A stretch of 64,000 bases of DNA, taken from positions 80,625 through 144,624 of the forward strand of contig NZ_JAVAMB010000011.1 in the NCBI RefSeq assembly GCF_030730925.1. The letters are read 5' to 3'. The DNA is from Flavobacterium sp. DG2-3. GTDB lineage: Bacteria > Bacteroidota > Bacteroidia > Flavobacteriales > Flavobacteriaceae. Of the stretch, positions 1 through 7,736 are shown one piece after another (within the stretch, counting starts at the first letter, position 1; every line of letters begins with the position of its first letter). The position numbers and the translations under genes were made by a program. Below the pieces are notes generated by a model. It had not been told where the DNA came from, ran no database searches, and worked only from the letters and a program-made list of their open reading frames with translations.

Positions 1-1
1 C

Positions 2-934
2 ATAAAAGGAATTGAAAACAATGTCGATTCGATTATGATCGGTCATTTGGCCGTTCCGAGTTTAAATGATGGAAAAGATACATCGGCAACTTTATCAAAA
101 GCTGTTATTCAAGATTTATTGAGAGATAAATTAGGTTATGATGGTTTAGTAATTTCTGATGCTTTAAACATGCACAGCGTTTCGAAATTATACGATGTAA
201 AAGGACAATTAGAATGGGAAGCTTTTAATGCAGGAAATGACGTTTTATGTTTCGCAGAAAATGTTCCAGAAGGAATTGAGGCTATTTACAAAAATGCTTC
301 GCCAGATCGTATTTTTGAAAGCTACAACAGAATTATTAAAGCTAAGGAAAAAGCAGGAATTCTATCTGGAGATACTGCTACTTCGGGCGAGTTAAACTTC
401 GAAAAAACATCAGATTTAAATCTTGAAATTGCTCAAAATGCCATTACAAAAGTCATCGATAACGGAATTTCAGATTTAGCACTTGAATCTCAAAAAAACA
501 ACAAATTAGCTAAACTAAGCTTATATAAAAATACCGACAATACATTTTTCAAAACTTTAAATACACAATTGCCTTCAGCAGAATTTGCTATTGAAAATCT
601 TGAAAATTCAAACATTCAAGAAACTGAAAGACAACTTGAAAATTTCGATACTATATTGATTGCTTTATTTCCGCCAAAAGCGAAACCATTGAATAATTTC
701 GAAATTGACAATGAAGTTTTCAATTTGCTTTCAAACTTATTGCAAACCAAAAAATGCATCGTTTACGTTTTCGGAAATCCGTATGTTTTGCCTTTAATTC
801 CAAACCTTAAAAAAGCTACAGGGCTTGTAGAAGCGTATCAAGATTTTAAAGAATTTCAAAAAACTGCAGGAATTCAATTTTTAGAAAAAAATAGTCTTGA
901 AGGCGGCTTGCCTGTAAACATTGAAATTCAATAA
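2..934 (+). CDS. Glycoside hydrolase family 3 protein, C-terminal part (beta-N-acetylhexosaminidase type)
   Basis: The reading frame is open to the left edge of the window (codons from base 2 are in frame), so the true start lies outside and only the last ~310 residues are seen. The visible part begins in the GH3 TIM barrel with SIMIGHLAVPSLN, then GYDGLVISDALNMHSV. The Asp of the ISDA motif is the expected catalytic nucleophile of GH3 enzymes, and the surrounding sequence is closer to NagZ-like hexosaminidases than to GH3 glucosidases. The rest (~residue 120 onward) is a low-identity C-terminal domain without a motif I recognise. The enzyme probably removes terminal GlcNAc from peptidoglycan fragments or glycans. 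The His-containing loop that would confirm a NagZ-type enzyme lies upstream of the window. Many Bacteroidota have this enzyme as a longer fusion to a beta-lactamase-like domain; here the gene stops after the GH3 part. Confidence 0.8.
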   Translation: MKGIENNVDSIMIGHLAVPSLNDGKDTSATLSKAVIQDLLRDKLGYDGLVISDALNMHSVSKLYDVKGQLEWEAFNAGNDVLCFAENVPEGIEAIYKNASPDRIFESYNRIIKAKEKAGILSGDTATSGELNFEKTSDLNLEIAQNAITKVIDNGISDLALESQKNNKLAKLSLYKNTDNTFFKTLNTQLPSAEFAIENLENSNIQETERQLENFDTILIALFPPKAKPLNNFEIDNEVFNLLSNLLQTKKCIVYVFGNPYVLPLIPNLKKATGLVEAYQDFKEFQKTAGIQFLEKNSLEGGLPVNIEIQ

Positions 935-992
935 GTTAGAATATTAAATAGTCAAAATTTATCAACTTATAAATTTTTATAATCACATCTTA

Positions 993-1024
993 TTGTAAGA
1001 ACATGGATTTCTGCCCTACTTTTG
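993..1024 (+). promoter_or_regulatory. Bacteroidota-type promoter of the peroxiredoxin gene
   Basis: TACTTTTG at 1017-1024 fits the -7 consensus TAnnTTTG. A TTG at 993-995 sits 21 nt upstream, matching the -33 box. The start codon follows 35 nt downstream of the -7 box. Position and spacing are convincing, but no transcript data are available. Confidence 0.6.
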
Positions 1025-1059
1025 CACCAGAAATAAATTTTTAACGTAAAACGAAAAAT

Positions 1060-1698
1060 ATGTCTTTAGTAGGAAAAAAATTCCCAAGTATTGCAGTAGA
1101 TGCTATCTCAGAAATGGGTGATAATTTAAAAATCAACATTTTTGAAGAAGCAGTAAACAACAACAAAAAAGTATTATTGTTCTGGTACCCAAAAGATTTT
1201 ACTTTTGTTTGCCCAACTGAATTACACGCCTTTCAAGCTGCATTACCAGAATTTGAAAAAAGAAATACTATCGTAATCGGAGCTTCTTGTGATACTAACG
1301 AAGTACACTTCGCTTGGTTAAACACTCCAAAAAACAATGGTGGTATCGAAGGTGTAACTTACCCAATCTTAGCAGATACAAACCGTAACTTAGCTAACAT
1401 TTTAGGTATTTTAGATATCGAATCTACAAGCTACAGCGAAGATACTGATTCAGTTATCATCGAAGGATCAAACGTAACTTACAGAGCTACTTACCTAATT
1501 GACGAAACTGGAAAAATCTTCCACGAAAGTGTTAACGACATGCCATTAGGACGTAACGTAAACGAATACTTAAGAATGGTTGACGCTTACACACACATCC
1601 AAACTAAAGGTGAAGTTTGTCCTGCAAACTGGGAAGCTGGTAAAGAAGCAATGTCTGCTGACAGACTTAGTACTGCTGAATACTTAAGCGCAAACTAA
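1060..1698 (+). CDS. Peroxiredoxin, typical 2-Cys (AhpC/Prx1 family)
   Basis: This 212-aa protein reduces hydrogen peroxide and organic peroxides in the cytoplasm using thioredoxin-derived electrons. The peroxidatic Cys51 lies in the diagnostic FTFVCPTEL motif, and the resolving Cys, about residue 187, in GEVCPANW. The length is normal for the family. The gene has its own promoter (-7 box at 1017-1024). A thioredoxin gene follows about 230 nt downstream, a plausible redox partner. In Bacteroidota this type is often annotated simply as peroxiredoxin; it is closer to typical 2-Cys Prx than to AhpC with AhpF, and no ahpF is seen nearby. Confidence 0.93.
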   Translation: MSLVGKKFPSIAVDAISEMGDNLKINIFEEAVNNNKKVLLFWYPKDFTFVCPTELHAFQAALPEFEKRNTIVIGASCDTNEVHFAWLNTPKNNGGIEGVTYPILADTNRNLANILGILDIESTSYSEDTDSVIIEGSNVTYRATYLIDETGKIFHESVNDMPLGRNVNEYLRMVDAYTHIQTKGEVCPANWEAGKEAMSADRLSTAEYLSAN

Positions 1699-1928
1699 AT
1701 TTTTTAAGCTTCTAAGCTACTGAGCCTCTAAGGCGCTAAGCTTTTGAAACTTAAAATACAATTCTACAATACAGTCATTGGGTTCTAAGATTAACACTTA
1801 GAATCTTAGAACCTGGATGACTTTAGATCTCAAAAAATAATTTTAACGTTAAGTCATTTTATGGGCTAAGGGCTAAAAAACTTAGAACCTTAGTACCTCA
1901 GCGGCTTAGCACCTTAAAAACAAAAAAC
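1699..1928. repeat. Intergenic palindromic repeats of the CTTAG/CTAAG family
   Basis: The 230-nt spacer has no ORF of interest. At ~1706-1742 it carries runs built on CTAAG/CTGAG. At 1781-1792 and 1802-1813 there is a perfect 12-bp inverted repeat (GGTTCTAAGATT / AATCTTAGAACC, 9-nt loop). At ~1880-1917 a second CTTAGNNCCTTAG-like run lies in the opposite orientation to the first. A related run recurs at 18785-18817. The hairpin could act as a terminator or mRNA stabiliser, and the runs look like dispersed repeats. Confidence 0.55.
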
Positions 1929-2237
1929 ATGTTAATCGACTTAAACGAAGATACGTTAGCAGATTTAGTTGCTAAAAACGAAAAAGTAGTAGTACAATAT
2001 TCAGCTTCATGGTGTGGAAATTGCCGTATTATGAAACCAAAATTCAAAAAATTAGCAACAGAAAATGAAGCTATCACTTTTGTTTTGGTTGATGCAGAAA
2101 ATTCTCCTGAATCAAGAAAATTAGCAAACGTAAGCAACCTGCCTACTTTCGCAACTTTCGTAAACGGACAATTGGTTGGCGAAACGCAAACTAATAAACA
2201 AGAAGTTTTAATCGATCTTGTAAACGCAATTGCTTAA
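1929..2237 (+). CDS. Thioredoxin family protein
   Basis: This 102-aa single-domain thioredoxin fold protein has the active site WCGNC (in SASWCGNCRIM) and the cis-Pro loop NLPTFATF. The usual WCGPC is changed to WCGNC, which should shift the redox potential. There is no signal peptide, so it is cytoplasmic. It lies downstream of the 2-Cys peroxiredoxin and 17 nt before a small conserved gene. It probably donates electrons to the peroxiredoxin, which is inferred from gene order. Confidence 0.9.
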   Translation: MLIDLNEDTLADLVAKNEKVVVQYSASWCGNCRIMKPKFKKLATENEAITFVLVDAENSPESRKLANVSNLPTFATFVNGQLVGETQTNKQEVLIDLVNAIA

Positions 2238-2254
2238 TTCATAAACTCCACAAC

Positions 2255-2512
2255 ATGAAATTACCAGTAATAAAGCATTTAACACAATTCATCGAAGAAA
2301 ACGATCAGGATTATATCATTGAAACGATTGAAGTTCTAGAAGCGATGACCGAAATTCCTTCTCTTAAAGACGAAGAATTGGACGTAATCGGCGAATTGAT
2401 CTCCAATATGTACGGCGCCCTTGAAGTTCAAAAATTAGTAGCTCAAGGAACCGACAAAAAAGAAGCTTTAAATACGTTCATGAAACGTGTTTTAGGTTCT
2501 ATCGATAAGTAA
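2255..2512 (+). CDS. Small acidic conserved protein (DUF6952-like)
   Basis: This 85-aa, acidic, helical-looking protein has no signal peptide and no TM segment. It starts 17 nt after the thioredoxin stop and is probably co-transcribed with it. Small proteins of this kind follow thioredoxin in other flavobacteria, and I believe this is the DUF6952 family, though I recall the family only from general knowledge. No enzymatic motif is visible. A role in peroxide or redox homeostasis is suggested only by context. Confidence 0.75.
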   Translation: MKLPVIKHLTQFIEENDQDYIIETIEVLEAMTEIPSLKDEELDVIGELISNMYGALEVQKLVAQGTDKKEALNTFMKRVLGSIDK

Positions 2513-2551
2513 TCGACACCCTCCAAGATTAAATACAAAAAACAAGGCTAA

Positions 2552-2586
2552 GAAAGCGTTTCTACTTTTAGGGACGCTTTTTTTAG
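2552..2586 (+). terminator. Rho-independent terminator after the thioredoxin pair
   Basis: Inverted repeat AAAGCGT (2553-2559) / ACGCTTT (2574-2580) is followed by a T run to 2584. It lies 40 nt after the last stop codon of the rightward thioredoxin pair. Confidence 0.7.
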
Positions 2587-2587
2587 T

Positions 2588-2960
2588 GCCTAGCCCTTAG
2601 TTATTAGTTATTAGTCCTTAGTTATTAGTCCTTAGTTATTAGTCCTTAGTAATTGGTCCTTAGTAATTGGTCCTTAGTAGTTAGTTCTTAGCAAGTCTAT
2701 TTTGTCACCCTGAACGAAGTCGAAGGGCGCAAAGTAGCTCCGCAATCCAAAATCTAAAATCTGCCTTCTAAAATCTAAAATAATAATTTGGGCGAGCCAC
2801 CATCCCGATAAAAAGGGAAATTCTTTTTGCGCTTATACCCCTTTTTATCGGGAAGCTGTCGGGCTATCCGCTCCGCTGCGGCGGACTGCTCCTATCCCTC
2901 TCGCGGGACGGTTTCAAAAGATATTTTTATTTCTTTTCGGTGTTATCCTGAAAAGGAAGG
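2588..2960. repeat. Gene-free region with tandem and dispersed repeats
   Basis: There is no gene here. 2590-2690 holds tandem units of TTAGTTATTAGTCC and variants. A segment at 2702-2728 (CACCCTGAACGAAGTCGAAG) resembles a dispersed repeat common in Bacteroidota. 2804-2817 and 2838-2852 form a 14-bp inverted repeat (CCCGATAAAAAGGG / CCCTTTTTATCGGG), followed by a GC-rich stretch (CCGCTCCGCTGCGGCGGAC) that is unusual for this AT-rich genome. These look like intergenic repeat elements stacked at one site. Confidence 0.55.
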
Positions 2961-2997
2961 ATGACAAGATTGTGAATCTCTATGCCTTTAAAAGCAA

Positions 2998-3038
2998 AAG
3001 CCTCTTAATCGCAAGATTAAAAGGCTTTAGTTTTTTTT
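2998..3038. terminator. Probable terminator hairpin between the thioredoxin genes and tRNA-Ser
   Basis: The stem AAGCCTCTTAATC (2998-3010) pairs with GATTAAAAGGCTT (3015-3027), with one mismatch and a GCAA loop. It has a T run on the plus side (3031-3038) and A-rich sequence on the other side. It could serve the tRNA-Ser gene read leftward or rightward read-through. Confidence 0.55.
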
Positions 3039-3062
3039 AATTTCCTTTGAAATTATTTTCAG

Positions 3063-3147
3063 CGGAGAAAGAGGGATTCGAACCCCCGGACCTGTTACAG
3101 TCAACAGTTTTCAAGACTGCCGCATTCGACCGCTCTGCCATTTCTCC
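3063..3147 (-). tRNA. tRNA-Ser(UGA), copy 1
   Basis: Read on the minus strand, 85 nt: acceptor GGAGAAA pairs with TTTCTCC plus discriminator G, the anticodon loop is CTTGAAA with anticodon TGA, there is a long class II variable arm, and the T loop is GGTTCGAATCC. CCA is not encoded. A TATATTTG -7 box lies at 3187-3180 on the minus strand, just upstream. A second, nearly identical copy lies 0.74 kb further right. Confidence 0.95.
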
Positions 3148-3443
3148 AGTATGTCGCAATCGTTATCTGATTGCGAGTGCAAATATAATGCGTTTTTTCG
3201 ATTGAGAAAACTTTTTTGAAACTATTTGCAAAGAAAATTACGTGCGTACAAAAAAGAAAATCTGCGATAAAGCTAAAGGTTTCAAAGTGAAGCAGAAACG
3301 GATAAAACGAAATAAAAAAGCCTTACATTTCTTTTTGCAAAATGCTTTATTTTTTTCTTTTAGATGGATAATTTTACTTTACAATGAGATTTTAAAGTAA
3401 CAAATTATGAGATCTACGACATATAAAATAAACCGAAAATAAA

Positions 3444-3644
3444 ATGATGACACTTATAGCAATATTTTTTCCTTGTATTTCCTTTGTTTTAAGAGGTAAA
3501 ATTTTGACAGCATTACTCTGCTTAATTTTACAACTTACTTTAATCGGATGGGTGCCGGCTGCAATATGGGCTGTGATATCGCTTCAAAATTCAAGAGCGG
3601 ACAGACGCAATGAGAAATTGATAAAAGCAATGCGAAATCGATAA
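3444..3644 (+). CDS. Small membrane protein, YqaE/Pmp3 family
   Basis: This 66-aa protein has two hydrophobic segments, roughly residues 2-20 (LIAIFFPCISFVL) and 22-47 (ALLCLILQLTLIGWVPAAIW), followed by a charged C-terminus. The layout (I-A-I-x-x-P then L-x-x-x-GW-x-PA-IWA) matches the Pmp3/YqaE (UPF0057) signature, and the length fits. Members sit in the cytoplasmic membrane and are linked to salt and membrane-potential stress. The gene stands alone between the two tRNA-Ser genes. The first two codons are both ATG (3444 and 3447), so the start is uncertain by one codon. Confidence 0.75.
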   Translation: MMTLIAIFFPCISFVLRGKILTALLCLILQLTLIGWVPAAIWAVISLQNSRADRRNEKLIKAMRNR

Positions 3645-3764
3645 TTTAGCTATCTCTTCAAACTACTTCCCTAGCTTTCCTAAACTTTATTTTGCGATGG
3701 CAAATTTCATCCAAAATTCGAAATTAAATGCAAACTCAAAATTTTAAGAAAGTATTAAAAAAAG

Positions 3765-3793
3765 AAAAAACCCTTAACTAAGTTAAGGGTTTT
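3765..3793 (-). terminator. Terminator of tRNA-Ser copy 2
   Basis: Perfect stem CCCTTAAC (3771-3778) / GTTAAGGG (3782-3789), extended by flanking A/T pairs. On the minus strand it is followed by a long T-rich tract (complement of 3757-3770). It lies immediately downstream of the leftward tRNA. Confidence 0.75.
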
Positions 3794-3801
3794 AAAGTCT
3801 G

Positions 3802-3886
3802 CGGAGAAAGAGGGATTCGAACCCCCGGACCTATTACAGTCAACAGTTTTCAAGACTGCCGCATTCGACCGCTCTGCCATTTCTCC
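3802..3886 (-). tRNA. tRNA-Ser(UGA), copy 2
   Basis: 85 nt on the minus strand, identical to copy 1 except for one base in the variable arm (plus strand CTATTACAG against CTGTTACAG). The anticodon is TGA. A -7 box TATATTTG lies at 3926-3919 on the minus strand, and a TTTG -33 box at 3948-3945 with 18-nt spacing. A strong terminator lies at 3765-3793. Confidence 0.95.
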
Positions 3887-4037
3887 AGTATGTAGCTCTC
3901 ATTGTCTGATTGCGGGTGCAAATATAAGACGGTTTTTCGGTTATCAAAACTTTTTTTAGAATTATTTTTGAACTTTTTTAAAATAATTCTCAAGTGTCTA
4001 GTTATCAATATTTCCGAAAATGAGATTTTTTCAAAAA

Positions 4038-4436
4038 TTAATCCAAATCATCCAAAATTGGCGTTGGTTTTTTGTTTTCGTCAACAGCAACAAACGAAAA
4101 AGTTCCAGAAACTACCGTTTCGCGAAGTTCAGAATACATTTGTTCCATAAAAATATCGACATGAATTTTACAGCTTGTTCTTCCAACGCTGTCCACTTTT
4201 GCTACTAATTCAATTAGTGTTCCTGCCGGAATTGCTTTTTTAAAGTCAATCTGACCTGTTGAAATCGTAACTACTTTCTTACGACTGAAACGCGTAGCGC
4301 AGATAAAAGCAACTTCATCCATAAGGTGAAGGGCTGTTCCTCCAAATAAAGTGTCGTAATGATTGGTTGTGCTAGGGAAAACTGCTTTAAAAATTCGAGT
4401 TTCTGATTTTTGAATTCTTTCTTCTACTGTTCCCAT
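4038..4436 (-). CDS. Acyl-CoA thioesterase (hotdog fold, YciA-like)
   Basis: This 132-aa single hotdog domain has the segment TLFGGTALHLMDEVAF, which carries the conserved G-G and the catalytic Asp expected for YciA/BFIT-type thioesterases, and later TISTGQIDFKKAIPAGT. It hydrolyses acyl-CoA in the cytoplasm; chain preference cannot be read. I chose the ATG at 4436 because it lies 1 nt after the upstream ribB stop and leaves the normal N-terminus. The longer frame from 4478 overlaps ribB. It is the last gene of the leftward housekeeping run. Confidence 0.85.
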   Translation of the reverse strand: MGTVEERIQKSETRIFKAVFPSTTNHYDTLFGGTALHLMDEVAFICATRFSRKKVVTISTGQIDFKKAIPAGTLIELVAKVDSVGRTSCKIHVDIFMEQMYSELRETVVSGTFSFVAVDENKKPTPILDDLD

Positions 4437-4437
4437 A

Positions 4438-5571
4438 TTAATAATTAACGTATTCTGTAATTTCAAGTCCGTATCCAATCATACCAACTCTTTTTGTTTG
4501 CTCTGTATTTGAAACCAATCTGATTTTAGAAATATCTATATCATGAAGAATTTGAGCTCCAATACCATAATCTTTGCTGTCGATAATAACTTTCGGAGCT
4601 TTTAATGTTCCGTTGGCCTGTAAATTTTTAAGCTCAGAAATTCGGTTTAAAAGGTTAACAGCTGTCATGTCTTGATTGATGAATATAACAGCGCCTTTTC
4701 CGTTCTCATTAATCACTTTAAACATATCGTCTAATTGCTGTTCTGCATTATTAGTCAATGTTCCTAGTAAATCATTATTTACTTGAGAAGAGTGAATTCT
4801 AGTTAAAATAGGTTCCCCAGAATTCCAAGTTCCTTTAGTTAAGGCAATATGAATCTGTTTATTTGTAGTCTGTTCGTAAGCTCTTAATCTAAAAGTTCCA
4901 AAACGGGTTTCGATATCAAAATCTTCTTTTTTAACAATCAGACTATCGTGCTGCATTCTATATGCGACTAAATCTTCGATTGAAACTAATTTTAAATCGA
5001 ATTTTTTAGCCACTTTAATCAATTCTGGCAAACGAGACATTGTTCCGTCTTCGTTCAGAATTTCGCAGATTACTCCAGCAGGTTTAAACCCAGCTAGACG
5101 TGCGAAATCAATTGCGGCTTCAGTGTGTCCGGTTCTTCTTAAAACACCTCCTTGTTTTGCAATTAAAGGAAAAATATGTCCAGGACGAGCTAAATCGTGA
5201 GGTTTTGTATTGGGATCAACTAAAGACTGAACTGTTTTAGATCTGTCGGCTGCAGAAATACCAGTTGTAACTCCATTTCCTTTCAAATCAACAGAAACTG
5301 TAAATGCAGTTTCCATGTGATCTGTATTGTTTGTAACCATTGCGCGAAGATCTAATTCTTTGCATCGGCTTTCTGTAAGTGGCGTACAGATTAATCCGCG
5401 TCCGTGGGTGGCCATAAAGTTGATCATTTCTGGAGTTACTTTTTCGGCAGCAGCCAAAAAATCACCTTCGTTTTCGCGATCTTCATCATCGACTACAATG
5501 ATTACTTTACCTTGACGGATATCTTCTATAGCTTCCTCAATGGTATTCAGTTGTATTTTTATTGTTGACAT
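4438..5571 (-). CDS. ribB: 3,4-dihydroxy-2-butanone-4-phosphate synthase with degenerate GTP cyclohydrolase II domain (RibBX type)
   Basis: This 377-aa protein makes the four-carbon unit of riboflavin from ribulose 5-phosphate. The N-terminal ~205 residues are a complete RibB domain: VVDDEDRENEGD with the acidic metal site, FMATHGRGLICTPL, and RRTGHTEAAIDFARLAG. The C-terminal ~170 residues have the outline of GTP cyclohydrolase II, but the zinc site is gone: where RibA has SeCltgD...CDC, this protein has RIHSSQVNNDLLGTLTNN, without cysteines. The GRGIGL region is also not recognisable. It should therefore supply only the RibB activity; a separate RibA would be needed. Such fusions with an inactive second domain have been described as RibBX. 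Confidence 0.92.
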   Translation of the reverse strand: MSTIKIQLNTIEEAIEDIRQGKVIIVVDDEDRENEGDFLAAAEKVTPEMINFMATHGRGLICTPLTESRCKELDLRAMVTNNTDHMETAFTVSVDLKGNGVTTGISAADRSKTVQSLVDPNTKPHDLARPGHIFPLIAKQGGVLRRTGHTEAAIDFARLAGFKPAGVICEILNEDGTMSRLPELIKVAKKFDLKLVSIEDLVAYRMQHDSLIVKKEDFDIETRFGTFRLRAYEQTTNKQIHIALTKGTWNSGEPILTRIHSSQVNNDLLGTLTNNAEQQLDDMFKVINENGKGAVIFINQDMTAVNLLNRISELKNLQANGTLKAPKVIIDSKDYGIGAQILHDIDISKIRLVSNTEQTKRVGMIGYGLEITEYVNY

Positions 5572-5576
5572 AATTA

Positions 5577-7028
5577 TTATTGCTTTTGAGCAGGTGAAAA
5601 CCGCTCAGAAATTTTTTGAAAAAACAGTGAAATCGGCGTTGTTATCGCATCAAAATTAATCAATCCGTTGTCGTTAGTGGCACGGTAGGTTAATAATACA
5701 GCTAACGGCGATAATATGAATGAAGACATCCAAGAGCCTAAAAACGGAGCCATTCCGCCTTCTTGAGACAGCCTTTTTCCGAAAGTATTGATGAAATGGA
5801 ATGTAATGAAAATTAAAACAGCAAATACAATAGGGAGTCCAAGTCCTCCTTTTCTAATAATAGCACCTAGCGGAGCTCCGATAAAGAACATTAAGAAACA
5901 GGCAAAAGCAATAACGAATTTCTCATATAATGCATTGTAGTGTTTGTTGATTTCTCGCTGTTTGTCTTTTAGATCTCGCTGAGTTGTTTCGATCGAATAA
6001 ATATTACTCGTAATATTGCTTCCAGCCATTTTTAAGATATCTACTTTATCTTTATTTGAATAAATAGACAAAACGTCGTTTGGAAGCGGTTTCTTTTTAA
6101 TGTTTTTCTGAGAATCTTTAGCAAATCTTTTAATTCCAACTCTCTGATTAATGTTTTCAGAAAAAGAAGCGATTTCGTTGTCTAAATTTTTGTTTAATGA
6201 GTCTAAAGTATAGCCTAGCTCATTAACATTCAGCATTGCATTTGTTCCTGCAATACTTTCTTTACTGTCATCAACTTTGTTAAGTTCAGACAAATCGATA
6301 TTGATGATCTGTTTTTTAAATTTTCCTTTTATAAAAGGCAATTTTGCACGATCCTCATATTTTTTCGGAGTAACGTCCTGATAGTAATAACCGTCATTTA
6401 AAACCAGTTTCAAAATGCTGGATTTCTCATTGCTGACCAATTCGCCGGTTTTAGCTTTAATTACGGTTTTGTTTTCACCCATAGTATTGGCCTTTTCGTG
6501 AATTGTCACGCCAGCCAGATGATTTCCGTTTTCGCCAGATTTTTTGTTAACCTTAATATTGTAAGTGCCAACATCGTTAAACTGACCTTCGGCAATAGCC
6601 ATTGCAGGTTTTGCCTGTGCAATGTTTTTCCTAAAATTGACAAACTTATATTCGGCATACGGAATAACATTGTTTGCAAACCAAAATGCCACAATACTTA
6701 AAACGAAAATAAAAATAATCAAAACTCTCATTGCTCTTTGCAATGATATTCCTGAAGATTTCATGGCTGCAAACTCGTAATTTTCGGCTAGATTTCCGAA
6801 AGTCATAATCGAAGCCAATAACACCGAAAGCGGTAGCACAAGCGGGATAATACGAGGCATAGAAAAAAGCAGGAATTTCACGACCAATATTAAGTCGAGA
6901 TCTTTACCTGCTAGTTCTGATATAAATAGCCATACTGTTTGAAGTATGAATATGAAAAATAAGATTACAAATACCGTAGTAAATGTAAATAAGAATGTTT
7001 TTAATAAGTATTTGTCTAGAATTTTCAA
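5577..7028 (-). CDS. LptF/LptG family permease (YjgP/YjgQ)
   Basis: This 483-aa inner-membrane protein begins MKILDKYLLKTFLFTF, the usual LptF/G opening. It has TM segments near residues 12-32, 50-75 and 95-120, a long periplasmic domain (~125-370) and three further TM segments in the last ~110 residues. LptF and LptG are the membrane subunits of the ABC exporter that moves LPS to the outer membrane. The sequence does not tell F from G. It sits between lolA and ribB, an arrangement common in flavobacteria. The periplasmic domain is longer than in E. coli (total ~360 aa there). Confidence 0.88.
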   Translation of the reverse strand: MKILDKYLLKTFLFTFTTVFVILFFIFILQTVWLFISELAGKDLDLILVVKFLLFSMPRIIPLVLPLSVLLASIMTFGNLAENYEFAAMKSSGISLQRAMRVLIIFIFVLSIVAFWFANNVIPYAEYKFVNFRKNIAQAKPAMAIAEGQFNDVGTYNIKVNKKSGENGNHLAGVTIHEKANTMGENKTVIKAKTGELVSNEKSSILKLVLNDGYYYQDVTPKKYEDRAKLPFIKGKFKKQIINIDLSELNKVDDSKESIAGTNAMLNVNELGYTLDSLNKNLDNEIASFSENINQRVGIKRFAKDSQKNIKKKPLPNDVLSIYSNKDKVDILKMAGSNITSNIYSIETTQRDLKDKQREINKHYNALYEKFVIAFACFLMFFIGAPLGAIIRKGGLGLPIVFAVLIFITFHFINTFGKRLSQEGGMAPFLGSWMSSFILSPLAVLLTYRATNDNGLINFDAITTPISLFFQKISERFSPAQKQ

Positions 7029-7036
7029 CCTTCTGA

Positions 7037-7684
7037 TTAATCTAATTTATTGATGTAGTATTTCGGGTATTTACTCGCTACAAAGGTAAATTGATTTTTT
7101 GATAATGGCTGATTGGTTTTAAAAGAATTAACGGTTAATGTTGTTTTTGTTCCGTTTTTTCCAGTTTCAATCAAATTATAGATGTGTTTTGTCTGAACGT
7201 CAATACCTAAAAGAATCTCTTTTCTTTGATCTTTTCCGCTTGTAGGAACCAATTTGATGTATTGAATTTTTCTTCCTTTTACATTCTGAACGATATCCAT
7301 ATTGTATTTGTAGCCAGAATTGAAGAAAGTAAGCATTTTAGAAGGAGTAATAGCGTTATCATCCTTTTCGTTTACTTTAGAAATAGTAACTTCTTCATCT
7401 TCAGGAACAATAGTGTACGTTTTTTGGCCGTCAAAAATTTTGGTAACGCCCATAAAATTCAAAACATATTGATTTCCTTTCATCGTCACGTTTCCTTTAC
7501 TGTCTTGATTGATGTTTTCTTTGGCGTTATTCAAAGAATATTTAAAATCGATAACAATATTGTTGTAGCTTTTAATTTTAGAAGTTACTTCGTTCAATAA
7601 ATCTTTCGCTTTTTTATCTTGAGCCTGACTAGAAGTGAAGCTCAAAAGCAATATAACTGCCATTTGAAAACACTTTTTAGTCAT
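7037..7684 (-). CDS. lolA: Outer-membrane lipoprotein carrier protein LolA
   Basis: About 215 aa with a signal peptide MTKKCFQMAVILLLSFTSSQA. The mature part begins QDKKAKDLLNEVTSKIKSY and has the LolA-type beta pattern, including DFKYSLNN, a stretch DGQKTYTIVPEDEEV and LLGIDVQTKHIYNL. It carries lipoproteins across the periplasm to the outer membrane. I prefer the ATG at 7684 because it gives a clean signal peptide. Starts at 7729 (also outside ftsK) or 7774 (overlapping ftsK by 38 nt) are possible. It lies directly between ftsK and lptF/G, consistent with an envelope-biogenesis operon. Confidence 0.85.
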   Translation of the reverse strand: MTKKCFQMAVILLLSFTSSQAQDKKAKDLLNEVTSKIKSYNNIVIDFKYSLNNAKENINQDSKGNVTMKGNQYVLNFMGVTKIFDGQKTYTIVPEDEEVTISKVNEKDDNAITPSKMLTFFNSGYKYNMDIVQNVKGRKIQYIKLVPTSGKDQRKEILLGIDVQTKHIYNLIETGKNGTKTTLTVNSFKTNQPLSKNQFTFVASKYPKYYINKLD

Positions 7685-7736
7685 GTTTGTGATAGAATTG
7701 TTGTTGATTTCTTGAATTTTTGCTTTCATGATTGGA

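Noticed and set aside
2588..2700. Tandem repeats that could be taken for a CRISPR array
   Set aside because: The units are adjacent, about 14 nt, with no spacers and no cas genes nearby. The 16-bp array at 18721 was rejected for the same reason.
4020..4208. Small plus-strand ORFs opposite the thioesterase gene
   Set aside because: They are shadows of the conserved hotdog domain on the other strand.
4438..5000. Bifunctional RibBA annotation
   Set aside because: The zinc-binding cysteines and the catalytic region of GTP cyclohydrolase II are not present.
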